From: Yponomeuta sedellus | Lineage: Eukaryota; Arthropoda; Insecta; Lepidoptera; Yponomeutidae | DNA length: 64,000 nt | Direction: 5' to 3' | Assembly (NCBI GenBank): GCA_934045075.1 | Contig: OW203722.1 | Coordinates: 16,294,986-16,358,985 of the forward strand | The notes under the pieces: model-generated | Seen by the model: only the letters and a program-made list of their open reading frames with translations | What the model was told of the DNA's origin: nothing | Databases searched by the model: none | Translations under genes and position numbers: made by a program | Shown: positions 53,612 through 63,930 of the stretch, one piece after another | How the letters are laid out: each line of letters opens with the position of its first letter | Numbering within the stretch: position 1 is the stretch's first letter

Positions 53612-56335
53612 CAGGTACATAGTACAATTGGCAGTCTTAATGCCAAACGCGATTTCGTCCAGACAACCTTACGATAGAAAGTTGCTATTATAAGGTTTTC
53701 TCGCATTGGTGGCGCTAGTTGGCACCGGGTACCCCCTTAACTTCCGGCTATATTTATTATGCGGTTTGATTTGTGGTCGGTTCGACTCTATGCGCCATTT
53801 TTCACCCGCCTCATTGTTTGCTTCACGCTCGGGATAGCTTCGGCGGTTTGTCCACTTGTCACGCCTTTATTTGTGATCGTGCCCGATTTGAATAAAATCC
53901 TTTGTTTAGCGAATTTGTTTTCCATTCGCGCTATTATGGACAATTCGATGCGGACCGAAAGGTGTGTCAGTTGGCACTATAGCCGTTACCAATGAGAAGT
54001 ACACTTTTAGTTAGGTATTGCATGTCCTTTCTATAGGGTGTAATAAAATCCCCATGATGGTAGGTACATACGAAAATTCTAGGAGTCTACACGTCAATTT
54101 GATAAAATTTTATTGTGAAGAAAAACTTTAAAACGTACTAAATTATTAGTAGTTCCCTCCATTTTAATGCCGCTGAACGCTAAAAGTATGTTCAATCCAT
54201 AATTTCAGATGTAAGCAATAAATTTAACAAAAAAACTTGTTTCCGCGAATTAATAAAATTTACAGAACAAAGGCTGTTGAATACTCAACAGCGTTTGTTC
54301 TGTGTTTGTTCAATGCGTCGAATGAGTTGAATTACCCGTAAATCAGTTTTAAATTAACAAATAAATACACTGTGTAAAAACCTACTTTTTGTATTAATAC
54401 CTAATTGATCATAAACAAAATTATTCTTTCGCCGGTGTTTCTTCCGGTGGACAATAGAACCTTTTTGTCTACACCCAATGACGAATGCAAGAAGCATATT
54501 ATGTATGAATTTCTTCGAACAAATAGACGTGTAAGAGTCTAGCTGCGTTGTTATTCTAGTTTCATACTGTAAAACCAAAAGAACAAGCCAATAAACCGAA
54601 CAATGTAATGTTGCACGCGTTTAAGCTAAGGGTGGCCGGTGCGATGTTTGCGCAAGGAAAATTAAAGATGGCATCGATAACAATTCTATCAAGGGGCGCC
54701 GCTGCCGACAGAGGGCGGCTGTGGTAAGGAAATAAGGGCGATTTTTCACCACCGCCACGTCCGCTCTTCGTAACGTCAACATTGCCGGGTTACAATGCTC
54801 TATATTCGGAAATTCGGTCTCTACTGGACCAGGACCGCAACGATGCAAACTATATTTTTTGTACTTACTGAGACCGTGGACCTCAGTGACCCGAAGTTAG
54901 TCTTGGTCTCCGACGCAAAAAGTCGCCACTTGTCTGGCTTGTGTTGTTTATGTATTTTTATAATACGGTTAGAGCCTAAACTAAAGGGCATACAAATTGT
55001 TGAGTATTAAACGCTTGGTCCATCCCCAGGGACGTGCCGAAGTTAGGTGTCGTCTAGGGACCCATTTCAAACAATTACTCGTACAATTGGTATTTTACTA
55101 TGATAATTGGGTGTACATTGCATAGCCGATTAACCCACAGATTAACAAGCAGGAAGACTCAGGAAGATAAGGATATTCTTCCTTGTACACCAGATAACAA
55201 TAACTTTAGTTACCAAAAAAATATAAAATGAATTATTCCTAGTATAATTTTTTTTTTCCAGAAAAATATTGTTATTGGTGAGTTTGTAGGAAAAGAATTA
55301 GATAGGATAGGGGTACATAGGACTACATAATTCTGTTACTCTCATTTCTGTGTACTGTAAAAAAAATCTATCTATCGTACTATAATAATGAGCCGTTTTC
55401 AACACTAATTTACAAAGCAGTTCATAGATAGCGTTTACGGGCGCGGCTCTAGAAAATCGGAAATGTAGTTTTATGAAACGTCGCCTAGGAAGGAAGCCGG
55501 TGCCCACACCGTGTCACAGCCGTGTGCCATCGTCAAGACTGTCGGCGGCCACGGCCCTGGCCTTGGTAATGTAGATAGACCTTTAGGTCCAAATTTTAAA
55601 TCACCGACACGTAGATACCTAGTTAATTCTACTTGCTAATGTAATAAACAAACAGCCATAAAAACGTGACTCCTTAAAATACTCGATAAACTCTTGGTAA
55701 TCTTATTATTAAATTGTCTATTTTACCTGTTACGATTGCACAATTGGTAGGCTTAAAACTAAATAGTAATGTACGGTTTTTTTCGGCATGACGACTATTC
55801 TACTTTGTCAATCCGTAATAACAATCTAATAAGTAAGATTAACATTTTTGCCTCAGTCCTTTCTTTGCTAACTCTCCCCTAAATGAGGTGTCGCAGCTCA
55901 TATTTTTCTTCGCACAAATAAATGGCCACCACAGGTCGAAGAAGCATCTTTACGACGCCGCCGGTACAATATGACCCCTTGTATAGTTCCTTTTCACAGT
56001 TCATACAGTGCAAGGGGACGAGAAAGAAGATTTTTCTAATTTCCGCCCTCAAATACACGTGATCAGGTGATTCACTCCACTAAGTGTCTGTTTATTTATT
56101 TTTCTGTTCTTATCGAAATAGTTTATGGCGTAAAAGTAGCTAAGCGAAATGTTTTGCAAATATTTTTGTGTATTTAACGCAGTAAAATTGTGTTATTTAA
56201 GATTGTAAACTTTTAACCTTAAATTTTTTCTCAACTGGTTTAATTATAGAAACGAAAGAAAACGTACCTATCATTTTATTTCAATTACACATTCTTCAAT
56301 ATTTATTCATTAAAATGATACTGAGTAGTTAGATA
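53612..56335. other. Gene-poor tract downstream of the LIM-only gene
   Basis: 53612-53690 is the remains of an antisense LINE-B tail (TACAATTGGCAGTCTTAAT, CCAGACAACC) and 55735-55790 another. 53740-53990, 54610-54850, 55420-55570 and 55860-56060 are GC-richer, without recognised repeats or exons. Conserved regulatory sequence is possible. Confidence 0.35.
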
Positions 56336-56339
56336 GGTA

Positions 56340-56560
56340 GACCTGAGATTTCCACACTTAGCCTACTAGTTGAGTCATTGTACGTAGCAAGCGCTGAGGC
56401 ATGTTAACACTTCAGACACTAGGATTTCCTCACGATGTTTTCCTTCAAAGTTAGCGAGTGGTATTGCTACCATCAAAGTAATTGATACATGCCGGGATTC
56501 GAACCCGGTTGATAAACCGCCGTTCTGCTGCCTGGCTATCAGCGCTCTGCCTTATGAGTG
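56340..56560 (-). mobile_element. SINE-1 with tRNA-like head
   Basis: Minus sense: box B GGGTTCGAATCCCGGCATGT, then the complement of CTCACGATGTTTTCCTTC and the body to GAAATCTCAGGTC. Same family as 4795-5010. Confidence 0.65.
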
Positions 56561-57833
56561 GTATGGTATAGAAGACTTTTAATAAAAATCATATTTGTTC
56601 AGAACAACGCTTTAATGAGCTACATCTTTGGTCGTATCATTGGTTAAATCCTGTCACATTTATTAATAGTTACATTTATATTTGTTTCTCATTCTACTAC
56701 ATAATGCGTTGTTATATCAACCACAAAGTTTTTATTACTTACGGTGATTTAGATTAAATAGGAATGCATCTTTTATACGACTTCGTAAACTGCAACATCG
56801 ATGTAATAGGTATGGTTTCTTTGAGTAAATTTCGGAATGAAATAAGAACTTTCACAATACAGAAAATCTACTTCCGTTGAAAGAAGAGATTAAAATACCA
56901 AGTTATTTATAAATTTCTACTTAAAATAACAAAAATAAACAAAACCTAAGGACAATTATTTCTTTGAATAAATGCGTTTGAAAAAGGTATTTTATTCTAA
57001 TCAATAGATTTTCGCCTAATGCATTGAAATAATATACATTTTAGTTACCAACTAATTCATTGAGATAATATCGTAGTATTAACTAATCTAGTTACTTATT
57101 TCTATCTAGTGCTATGTACAGGAGATAATACAAACATTTTAACAATGTTTTTAGTATTAATAAACTTAACAATAAATATACAAAACGAAATAACAAAGTA
57201 GAATATTTTGGTGTGATAATAACCACGGCTTTGCCAATATGAATTGAAGAATAAAAGTCATTCAAAAACAGAATAAAGAAGAAATTTTTATAATATTTTG
57301 ATCCTCTGATTTTTTTATTATACAATGATATAATGTCAATGGCACTTCTTAAGATTTCTGTAAAGTTTTAATTAGGTAATGTCACAAAAAAATAAGCATG
57401 ATATTGTTGATAAGTTAAAAACTAATTTAAGCAGTCTTGTAACCCGTGCAAGTTAGAAGAATCCAATAAATTATTAAAGAAAGAAAAAACAATTTCCACC
57501 TTTCTTACATTCAGTAAAGTTGGTGATTCCTTAACTATGTTCAGTGACCACAAAATTATGAGATCATTTTGAGATTCGCTATAGATCAAACATCAGTTCA
57601 ATCTTCAGCTTAACGACAAAAGTTTTTCAACTGTTATTTTACACTAACCGATATAATAGTTTGGCATTGTTTCCACCTTGTTCATTCCAAACACTGTTCA
57701 ATTCAATCTCACGACACTGCGAACTTCCATACACCGTCAATATTTTCCACCGCACTGGGCTATACTGTTTTCAGTCCAGCGTTCAGTTTTGATACTTGGC
57801 GTAGGGGTGAACCGAGTCTCAAGGGCGGTAGTC
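56561..57833. other. Downstream region and probable 3' UTR of the LIM-only gene
   Basis: On the minus strand several AATAAA-type hexamers occur (for example complement at 57314-57319), but none can be preferred. No other gene. Confidence 0.35.
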
Positions 57834-57974
57834 TCAGCTGGATGCAGAAAGCCCGAGGGGCTTGAGGTGCGGGGGCGGGGCGAAGGCAGCGGGGGATGAG
57901 CCTGACATGTTGTTGTTGAGATCACCAGCCCGACTGGAGCCGTTTATCAAGCCAGCCATTGAGTTGTTTGATTG
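57834..57974 (-). CDS. Bx: LIM-only protein Beadex/LMO, last coding exon
   Basis: On the minus strand an acceptor CCACCAG precedes 46 codons and TGA (57834-57836). The exon reads QSNNSMAGLINGSSRAGDLN, then AAFAPPPHLKPLGLSASS. It is in phase 0 with the donor of the upstream exon (58487-58637) across a 512-bp intron. This is the low-complexity C-terminal tail after the LIM domains, rich in Ser, Asn, Gly and Pro, which varies between insects, so support comes mainly from splice phase, open frame and higher GC. The GC-rich stretch 57841-57900 is its core. Confidence 0.75.
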   Translation of the reverse strand, partial: QSNNSMAGLINGSSRAGDLNNNMSGSSPAAFAPPPHLKPLGLSASS

Positions 57975-58486
57975 CTGGTGGAAGAATTTGAATGGTTAAA
58001 ACAAATAATGCTGATACTTAGTTGGACATCGAAACGCTTAATGTAGTGGAGTAAAAAATATTGCGGAGAGCAATAATTATTATTGCTATTGGCACTAAAA
58101 TACTTAACCATGAGATACGTGAACAGAAGGCTGAATATGTAGTCACCCGAAAGTCTTTTTGCTTGCAAACCCTCGAATTTATTCATGACCCCCGAATTTA
58201 TTCATATTAATAAAATGCTTCCATAATATTTTTATGTTTATTATGGGCCCAACAACATTAAAATATTCTTATGATCCTTAGACAGCGAAACAAAGATCAT
58301 GAAAGTTACGTAGAGCACCAAACTATGAAATCATGAAAGGATCTAATGAAGGCCTCTATTTACTTACTGGGAAGTCAAAGCCCATGTTTTGCAATTGAAA
58401 TACAGAAAAAAAACCATTGGTTTCATGAAGCATCAAGATCGCTGAATCGTACTCAATTCTTAGTATTGAAGTCTTCATAAACTCAC

Positions 58487-58637
58487 AGGTGGGGGCGGGA
58501 GATGCGTTGTCTGTCTCTTCAGATGCGACAATGGCGGAGGGTTGTACGCCATGTTTGCAAAGACCAGGCGCTCTTCATAGTCGTACTCGCACAGGATTTT
58601 GTTCTCGCACAGGTAGAAGCGATCGCCCACGCAAAAC
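58487..58637 (-). CDS. Bx: LIM-only protein Beadex/LMO, exon with the end of LIM domain 2
   Basis: LIM-only proteins are nuclear cofactors that bind Chip/LDB and compete with LIM-homeodomain factors such as Apterous, controlling wing and neuronal development in flies. This exon lies between acceptor CTTTCTCAG and donor GTGAGT and contributes one base plus 50 codons: FCVGDRFYLCENKILC, EYDYEERLVFANMA, then YNPPPLSHLKRQTTH. The ILC Cys and the Asp three residues later are the last two zinc ligands of LIM2. The sequence closely follows vertebrate LMO1/LMO3 (RFCVGDKFFLKNNMILC) and what I recall of fly Beadex. The exons for LIM1 and the first half of LIM2 are not in the 5.3 kb upstream and must lie past 64000. 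Confidence 0.9.
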
Positions 58638-60034
58638 CTGAGAAAGGAAACAGTTTGTTAGAACAATATATATAGGCACGGTTCAGTAACTATAAAGACA
58701 ACGGGAATTATAGAAGCAACTCAACGGTATTGAAGAGTCATGACAATATCGTTGAGAGTACGGTCATGAAAGTTTATCAATGAGTACAAGCTATAAGCTC
58801 ACATTTCTGAAAGTGAATCACAGCTTCAATGCTTAGTGTTAAACGAAGTGTAAACAATCACAGATTACCTACAACGCGGGTGTTGAAGTATGATTCAGGG
58901 TCTGAAGTGAGCCAAGTTGGTAATTTTTAATTTACTAACACCCTTCACGTAACTCACGAGCACATAGCTTTTCATTAGCAACTTTCTCTGCATTACTAGT
59001 ATTTTTTTTTGCAAAAAGCCATTCCTGCATATCATACAATATATTTAAGTTCAAAGTAGCATTTTCCTATGACATGCCTGTCTGTCGCATCATTCAATCA
59101 GAACAGTCATACAAAACTTCAAAGTCGAAGTTTTCAGGATGTGGTTTGAATTTGGCTTGTAACTGTTGAACTAATGATTTTATTAAATCAATTTATTGTT
59201 AATGTTAAACTAACTAAACTTACATAATAATACTCGTACAACAAAAGCGTTAAATAGACCATGATTTTAAAAAAGACCTCGTGTGTATACATGATTTCGC
59301 ATCCTCATTATCTAGGTAGGTTAAATTACTTAAATATGATCAGGCTTCTAGTAATTTGTTGAATTGAAAACATCTTACAAAAACAAGAGAGGAACATCTT
59401 TCTTAAAAGGTCAACGCTACCCAGTTTCACGATAACGTCAAACTTGTCTAGAACCTCGGATGTGGCGAAACAAAAGGTATCGCCATAGTATCGCCTTCAG
59501 CTGACCGTCCGGAACCGTTGGAATGATAAGACGAATCAAGCTTTTATCTCCCCTTTTGGCGTTCAGTGTAAATGAAAAGAATAGAAGCATTGCGCGATAT
59601 GGATTGTAAGACGATGGTCAAGCATACTGAAATTTCAGCACGACGCGGTTGCCATGTTCGCGATGATCATAGCATTAATATAAATGGTCGTAAATGTTTT
59701 ACGATGACAATTTTATATACATGAGTCTATACCCCTGAGATTAACAAGAACGTAGACTCAAAGATGTACAATTCACGGTTTACGATGGCAATTCCATGTA
59801 CATTGACTTGAAGAGCTGATTAACCTGCAGATTATCAAGTAGTAAGAGTCTGCTACGCAATATACATCGAATTGTCATTAAAATATGCTAGTTCTATGAA
59901 ATGCCGTCGTGGACACCCACTGCTTGCGCGCCTTCTTAGATATGTTATTTTAACTGTTTGCCTCGTCAATCTAACGGTGACACGAATGGCTTCCAAAACA
60001 CAGGTCGTGAGTTATATAGGAAGATACCGTAATT
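58638..60034. other. Intron of the LIM-only gene, no repeats recognised
   Basis: Contains no exon that I can support. 59640-59840 repeats TTTACGATGGCAATTCCATG-like words (59700 and 59780), a small local duplication. Confidence 0.45.
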
Positions 60035-60170
60035 TACTTGTACAAATTGCCTCAGTCTGGGAGTTTTTCCATGTTTGTGATATCCTTGCCTGGTAACCAT
60101 TTAAATACATGACGTCTAGTTTTGGACCGGGACAAGTAGGTATAAGTTGCGTTGAAGTTAACCTTTATAA
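60035..60170 (+). mobile_element. SINE-2 fragment
   Basis: TTTGTGATATCCTTGCCTGG and AGTTTTGGACCGGGACAAGT match the family body. The head is lost. Confidence 0.6.
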
Positions 60171-60734
60171 AAAAAATGTAAAGAAGTGCTATCCTATAGT
60201 TAAGATGTTTGCCACTGATAAACAATTTATGGAGAAGACAAGAGATGAAGATGTACAATAGACTGACTTCAGAGCGGGAAAAATCCATTCGCTAAGTTAA
60301 ACATTATAGTATTTTTGTCACACAATGTCTCGTAAATACCCCAATGAATTTAGATGAAATTTGCCATACAGATAGACATTTATGCCAAAAACGGCCGTTT
60401 TGGGATTAATGCCATCTATTCCTAGATTTTTTGCCTTAGGTATTAATGAACTTTGTTTGACAAGTGTAAAAAGGACCTTCTGAATACACCTACCCAACTG
60501 CCGCGTCGTTCCATTGAAAGTCTTTGTTTCACTCTTGTCACAAAAATTAAGCGCAATGGCTCGCCAACAAAACGTCTCGTTTTTTAACGGAGCCTTTTCG
60601 CCGCAGTCGATTTCGTTGCTCTGTTAATTAACTTTATTTCCTGTCCTCCTCGGTCCCGGGTTTTGTTTTTAACCGAGTTCAAAAAAGAAGGCGGCTATGT
60701 TCTCTCATAACTTTGTCAAATCTTAGCGGAATCT
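60171..60734. other. Intron of the LIM-only gene, nothing recognised
   Basis: 60480-60680 is GC-richer and repeat-free. Confidence 0.35.
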
Positions 60735-60950
60735 TAGCCTCTGACATGGCTTAACGACTGCCATTACATGTCAGCCGGCACCAACAGCTTAACTTGCTTT
60801 ACGAAACACGAAAGCTCTCGGAAAAAATGTCACTAGCGGTAGTCACGGAACGGTCGCCCATCTTGCACCTGACCGCTCCTGTTGTTGCTTAACTCAAGTA
60901 ATTAATTCCAATCACTCTGTTCAACTAGGCCACGAGTGTTTCTTATACCA
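60735..60950 (+). mobile_element. LepB dispersed element, 3' half
   Basis: CTCTGACATGGCTTAACGAC, AGTCACGGAACGGTCGCCCA and TGACCGCTCCTGTTGTTGC, then AATTCCAATCACTC and GGCCACGAG, the family end. Confidence 0.65.
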
Positions 60951-61496
60951 ATTTTGGATGCCGACTCCAAATTATTATTGTCTTCTGAAGTCGGTTTTTA
61001 TTTTTTATATTTTTTTTTTTATTAGGGTGTCTCCTTTCTTTCGCCTTTTTGTCGTAGTACTTTTTGCTGTGCGATGTACATTGTACAACGTTGCGTTGTA
61101 TTAATGCGAAATTAAAATTGAATCTCGTTTCTGGGAGTTGGGACTTTGTTTTAAAAGGACTATTGAATTCGGTTGCCTGCGAGTGGCTAATTCACTGAAA
61201 TGAATGCAATCTGCCTATTAAATATTTACTGTTTTATTTATAAAATCGCGATTTTTTTTTAACATGCCTCAGATGCAGTTTAAATAATATGTCTTTTCAT
61301 TACAAACTGTTTAAAGTACTTTGAGGAGTGTTTTAATGAATCTTGTTTTTATAAATAGGACAGTTAAAGAACAATACTTAACCAATTATATTTTGTCACG
61401 GGAATGAACTCTTCATAGTGAAATAAATATTTAAATATATTATTTAAAATATAATATTAACTATTTATTTAACTTTATATTTATTTAAGGCTGATA
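60951..61496. other. AT-rich intronic stretch
   Basis: No features beyond T and TTTA runs. 61020-61200 is somewhat GC-richer. Confidence 0.35.
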
Positions 61497-61498
61497 AG

Positions 61499-61901
61499 AA
61501 ACGTCCCAGGCGGACATACATCGACCAAATGGGGGATGTACTAGAAAAGGGGAAGATAAAAAATACCCGGAACCGGCGTGCGTGCATGCAACGACTTACG
61601 AACGTTGATGAAGCGAAGGTGATCTATCAGGATCGCGCCAAGTGGCAGTCCCTGGTATTAGTCCTTATTTGGTAGAAGTATGTCCGCCTGGGACGTCCCT
61701 TACCAGCCCTTCCATTCACATTAACAATACATACATATTTGTTTCGTCAATCTTTATTCCTTCAACCTCTCCACAGGTCTAAACCAACGCAACATTCCTT
61801 TCTCAATTCTAGTCACTACATAATCTTTCAGTCCACAACGCTTTCTAATCAGAATATTGCGTATCCTGTCATTCAAAGTAACACTACACATACTTCTCAT
61901 A
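61499..61901. mobile_element. LINE-A pieces in head-on orientation
   Basis: 61499-61657 is sense (RPRRTYIDQMGDVLEKGKIK region to GGCAGTCCCTGGT). 61675-61901 is antisense and, read on the minus strand, gives MRSMCSVTLNDRIRN, RKRCGLKDYVVTRIEKGMLR and GTSQAD-type GRPRRTY sequence, with stops. The antisense part breaks at the same LINE position as in 141-235. Confidence 0.7.
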
Positions 61902-62065
61902 AAAAACTCGTAGAGACATTTTATTTAATCAGTGGTACGTCTTTTCCTTGTAAAATCTCCACCACACACTATTTTAGTCAGCGTTTTTGGAGTTTTTTAA
62001 GGAGTTGTGTTTTTTTATGAACAAGGCCGTTAGTCTATAAACTGAAATAAATGGTTATTTTATTC

Positions 62066-62263
62066 AGCTAGATGTTGCTGCCTGTACTGTAATACAGAGA
62101 GTATTGTAAAGAGGTTCGAAATTTCACTGATACCGGCATCAGTGAAATTTCGTTAGTCAATAGTCGCCCATTAGCTCAGTTGGGAGAGCGCTGGCACGGT
62201 TACCCAGAGGTCACGGGTTCGAGTCATGGGTGGAATTTTTAGCCTCTAAATAGGTTTTCAAAA
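62066..62263 (+). mobile_element. tSINE insertion 9, single unit
   Basis: The 10-bp duplication TATTTTATTC lies at 62056-62065 and 62264-62273. Sense only, from AGCTAGATGTTGCTGCC through a tRNA-like module (about 62160-62232) to AAATAGGTTTTC. A small internal palindrome at 62117-62152 (GAAATTTCACTGATACCGGC and its mirror) is unique to this copy. Confidence 0.85.
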
Positions 62264-62273
62264 TATTTTATTC

Positions 62274-62844
62274 CTAACCGACCAAATGCCACTGGTGTCG
62301 CGCCGCCATCTTCGCGGCAAAGTTGGAGGTTGGAAGTGTCACGTAAAACGGACGTGTCTATTTGACGTCCAACCCTGCAGAAACGGTAACGTTTTTACAC
62401 CACGAAAGTGTGCTAAGAAATTGCCATTTTCCCCTTTCTATAACGGTGTGGAGACTTAATTATTAGGACAAAAAAAACCCTTTGAGTAGTCGCTTGAAGA
62501 CTGATATTTGGCAGGTGGTGTACATAATAAGGAAACTACGTTTAACTTGGAGTTACATAGCTTTTATACCTAAGAAATCTTTTAAAGCACAGGGAAAATT
62601 TAACAATAAAACAATACATAAATGAAAAAAGCGTACCTATAAGAAATTCTAAAAAGATAAATCTTATTCCATTTTGTTTTTTCATTGAATTCTGAACGTT
62701 CGCGATCATTAATTAAAACTTTTTTACACGGATTTATGCTCGTTTATTACATTTTTACAATTTTCCGACGTTTCACTCAAATATTAATAAACGCTTCATA
62801 GAGTCATAAGGAGTTACGTGCAATTAGAGACATCATAGTTGGAG
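62274..62844. other. Intronic stretch, no gene
   Basis: 62740-62775 has TTTACAATTTTCCGACGTTT, the antisense form of the retroelement end at 50985. Confidence 0.35.
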
Positions 62845-62885
62845 CCCGATTTGTATGAAAGGTTTTTGTACCATGTGACTATATT
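62845..62885 (+). repeat. Short repeat shared with 9015-9060
   Basis: GGAGCCCGATTTGTATGAAA and GGTTTTTGTACCATGTGACT are near matches to the start of the CpG-rich block at 9000. Confidence 0.55.
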
Positions 62886-62951
62886 GACTTTTCAACAGAC
62901 TAATAAAAAGTATTAGTGTCGCGAAAATAAAAATACTACGTTTATTTCTAG

Positions 62952-63150
62952 GTTTAAAACAATTTTTCCAATTACGTTAAATCTTAACAGAAAAGGTACA
63001 GTCGACAGCAGCTTGACCTTTCAATTCTTCTTGCATACCCGTAGCGATACGTTTAAAACAATTTCTCCAATTACGTTAAATCTTAACAGAAAAGGTACAG
63101 TCGACAGCAGCTTGACCTTTCACTTCTTCTTGCACACCAGTAGCGATACG
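62952..63150. repeat. Tandem duplication, 99-bp unit
   Basis: Two copies start at 62952 and 63051 and differ at a few positions. Shared blocks are TCCAATTACGTTAAATCTTA, ACAGAAAAGGTACAGTCGAC and AGCAGCTTGACCTTTCA. On the minus strand each unit keeps an open frame ending GQAAVDCTFSVKI and a stop. Confidence 0.85.
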
Positions 63151-63250
63151 TAATAGTAAACGAACAGTCGACTGCTCAGTTCAGCATCCTGCATCCTGCA
63201 GAAACATTGACAGAGTAGTTTTTTTTTTTTACTGGCGATCCTTATTCAAA

Positions 63251-63300
63251 GTTATACATTAAAACGGGTGCAATCGCTGTAACACCCGTTTATTAATTGA
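63251..63300. repeat. Palindromic repeat of the ATATTAAACGGGT family
   Basis: ATACATTAAAACGGGTGCAA and ACACCCGTTTATTAAT form short arms. Confidence 0.55.
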
Positions 63301-63552
63301 GTATTGATGCGTGCACCAATTTATTTTCTTTTACATTCAAATAAATAAATAAATATTCATGGACATATTACACAGATCTCGTTAGACCTATACTAAGAAC
63401 AACTAAATGACTTGTGTTATAGGTGCTAACTCGACGATAGATTTAATACAATAAATACAAAGATAACATCCAAGACCCGAGACAAACTAGAAAAAACCAT
63501 TTCCTATCTTGACCCGGCCGGGGATCGCACCCGAGACCTAATAATTTAATAT

Positions 63553-63727
63553 CTAAAAAGTTAAAATTACTTTGCTAAGTTCCCCCAAAAAACCCACAAG
63601 CACCATGCGGTTAGCTAATGCACCGCCCTCCCTCCCACTTTTTCAAGCAGAAGCAAGACACCACCACCAACACCAATTAATACTTGTGTGAGAAAACACG
63701 CGACGCGTTTCGCCTCTAACACGAGGC
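63553..63727 (-). mobile_element. SINE-like element, single-arm relative of the 23680 palindrome
   Basis: The 13-bp duplication AATAATTTAATAT lies at 63540-63552 and 63728-63740. In minus sense it ends AGTAATTTTAACTTTTTAG and includes GGGAGGGAGGGCGGTGCATT and GTGCTTGTGGG. Its 5' side (63690-63727) carries CGTGTTAGAGGCGAAACGCG, which the palindrome lacks. No reading frame and no clear Pol III boxes. Confidence 0.8.
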
Positions 63728-63740
63728 AATAATTTAATAT

Positions 63741-63775
63741 TTTTAAACTAAAACCTTCGTAAGCACTACACATTA
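63741..63775 (-). repeat. 35-bp motif shared with 19850 and 7053
   Basis: Minus sense AATCAATAATGTGTAGTGCT, then TACGAAGGTTTTAGTTT, nearly identical to 19850-19885. Confidence 0.6.
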
Positions 63776-63859
63776 TTGATTTGTCACGATAAACTTACGT
63801 GACCTTATGTCGGAAGATTATCTGGATTATCTGGTTACAAATCCACAAATTAGATTAGA

Positions 63860-63930
63860 TTAGAAAAATCTTAATACTAGAAGAGCTTAATACTAATGAG
63901 TATTTTCTTCCAGCTAACCTTGGGTTATGT
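63860..63930 (-). mobile_element. Possible LINE-B tail remnant
   Basis: CTTAATACTAGAAGAGCTTA and TTTTCTTCCAGCTAACC resemble the antisense LINE-B 3' UTR. Weak match. Confidence 0.35.

Noticed and set aside
57737..57925. Minus-strand 62-codon frame beginning MISTTTCQAHPPL
   Set aside because: It overlaps the LIM-only last exon in another frame. The phase-0 frame that joins the LIM2 exon is preferred.
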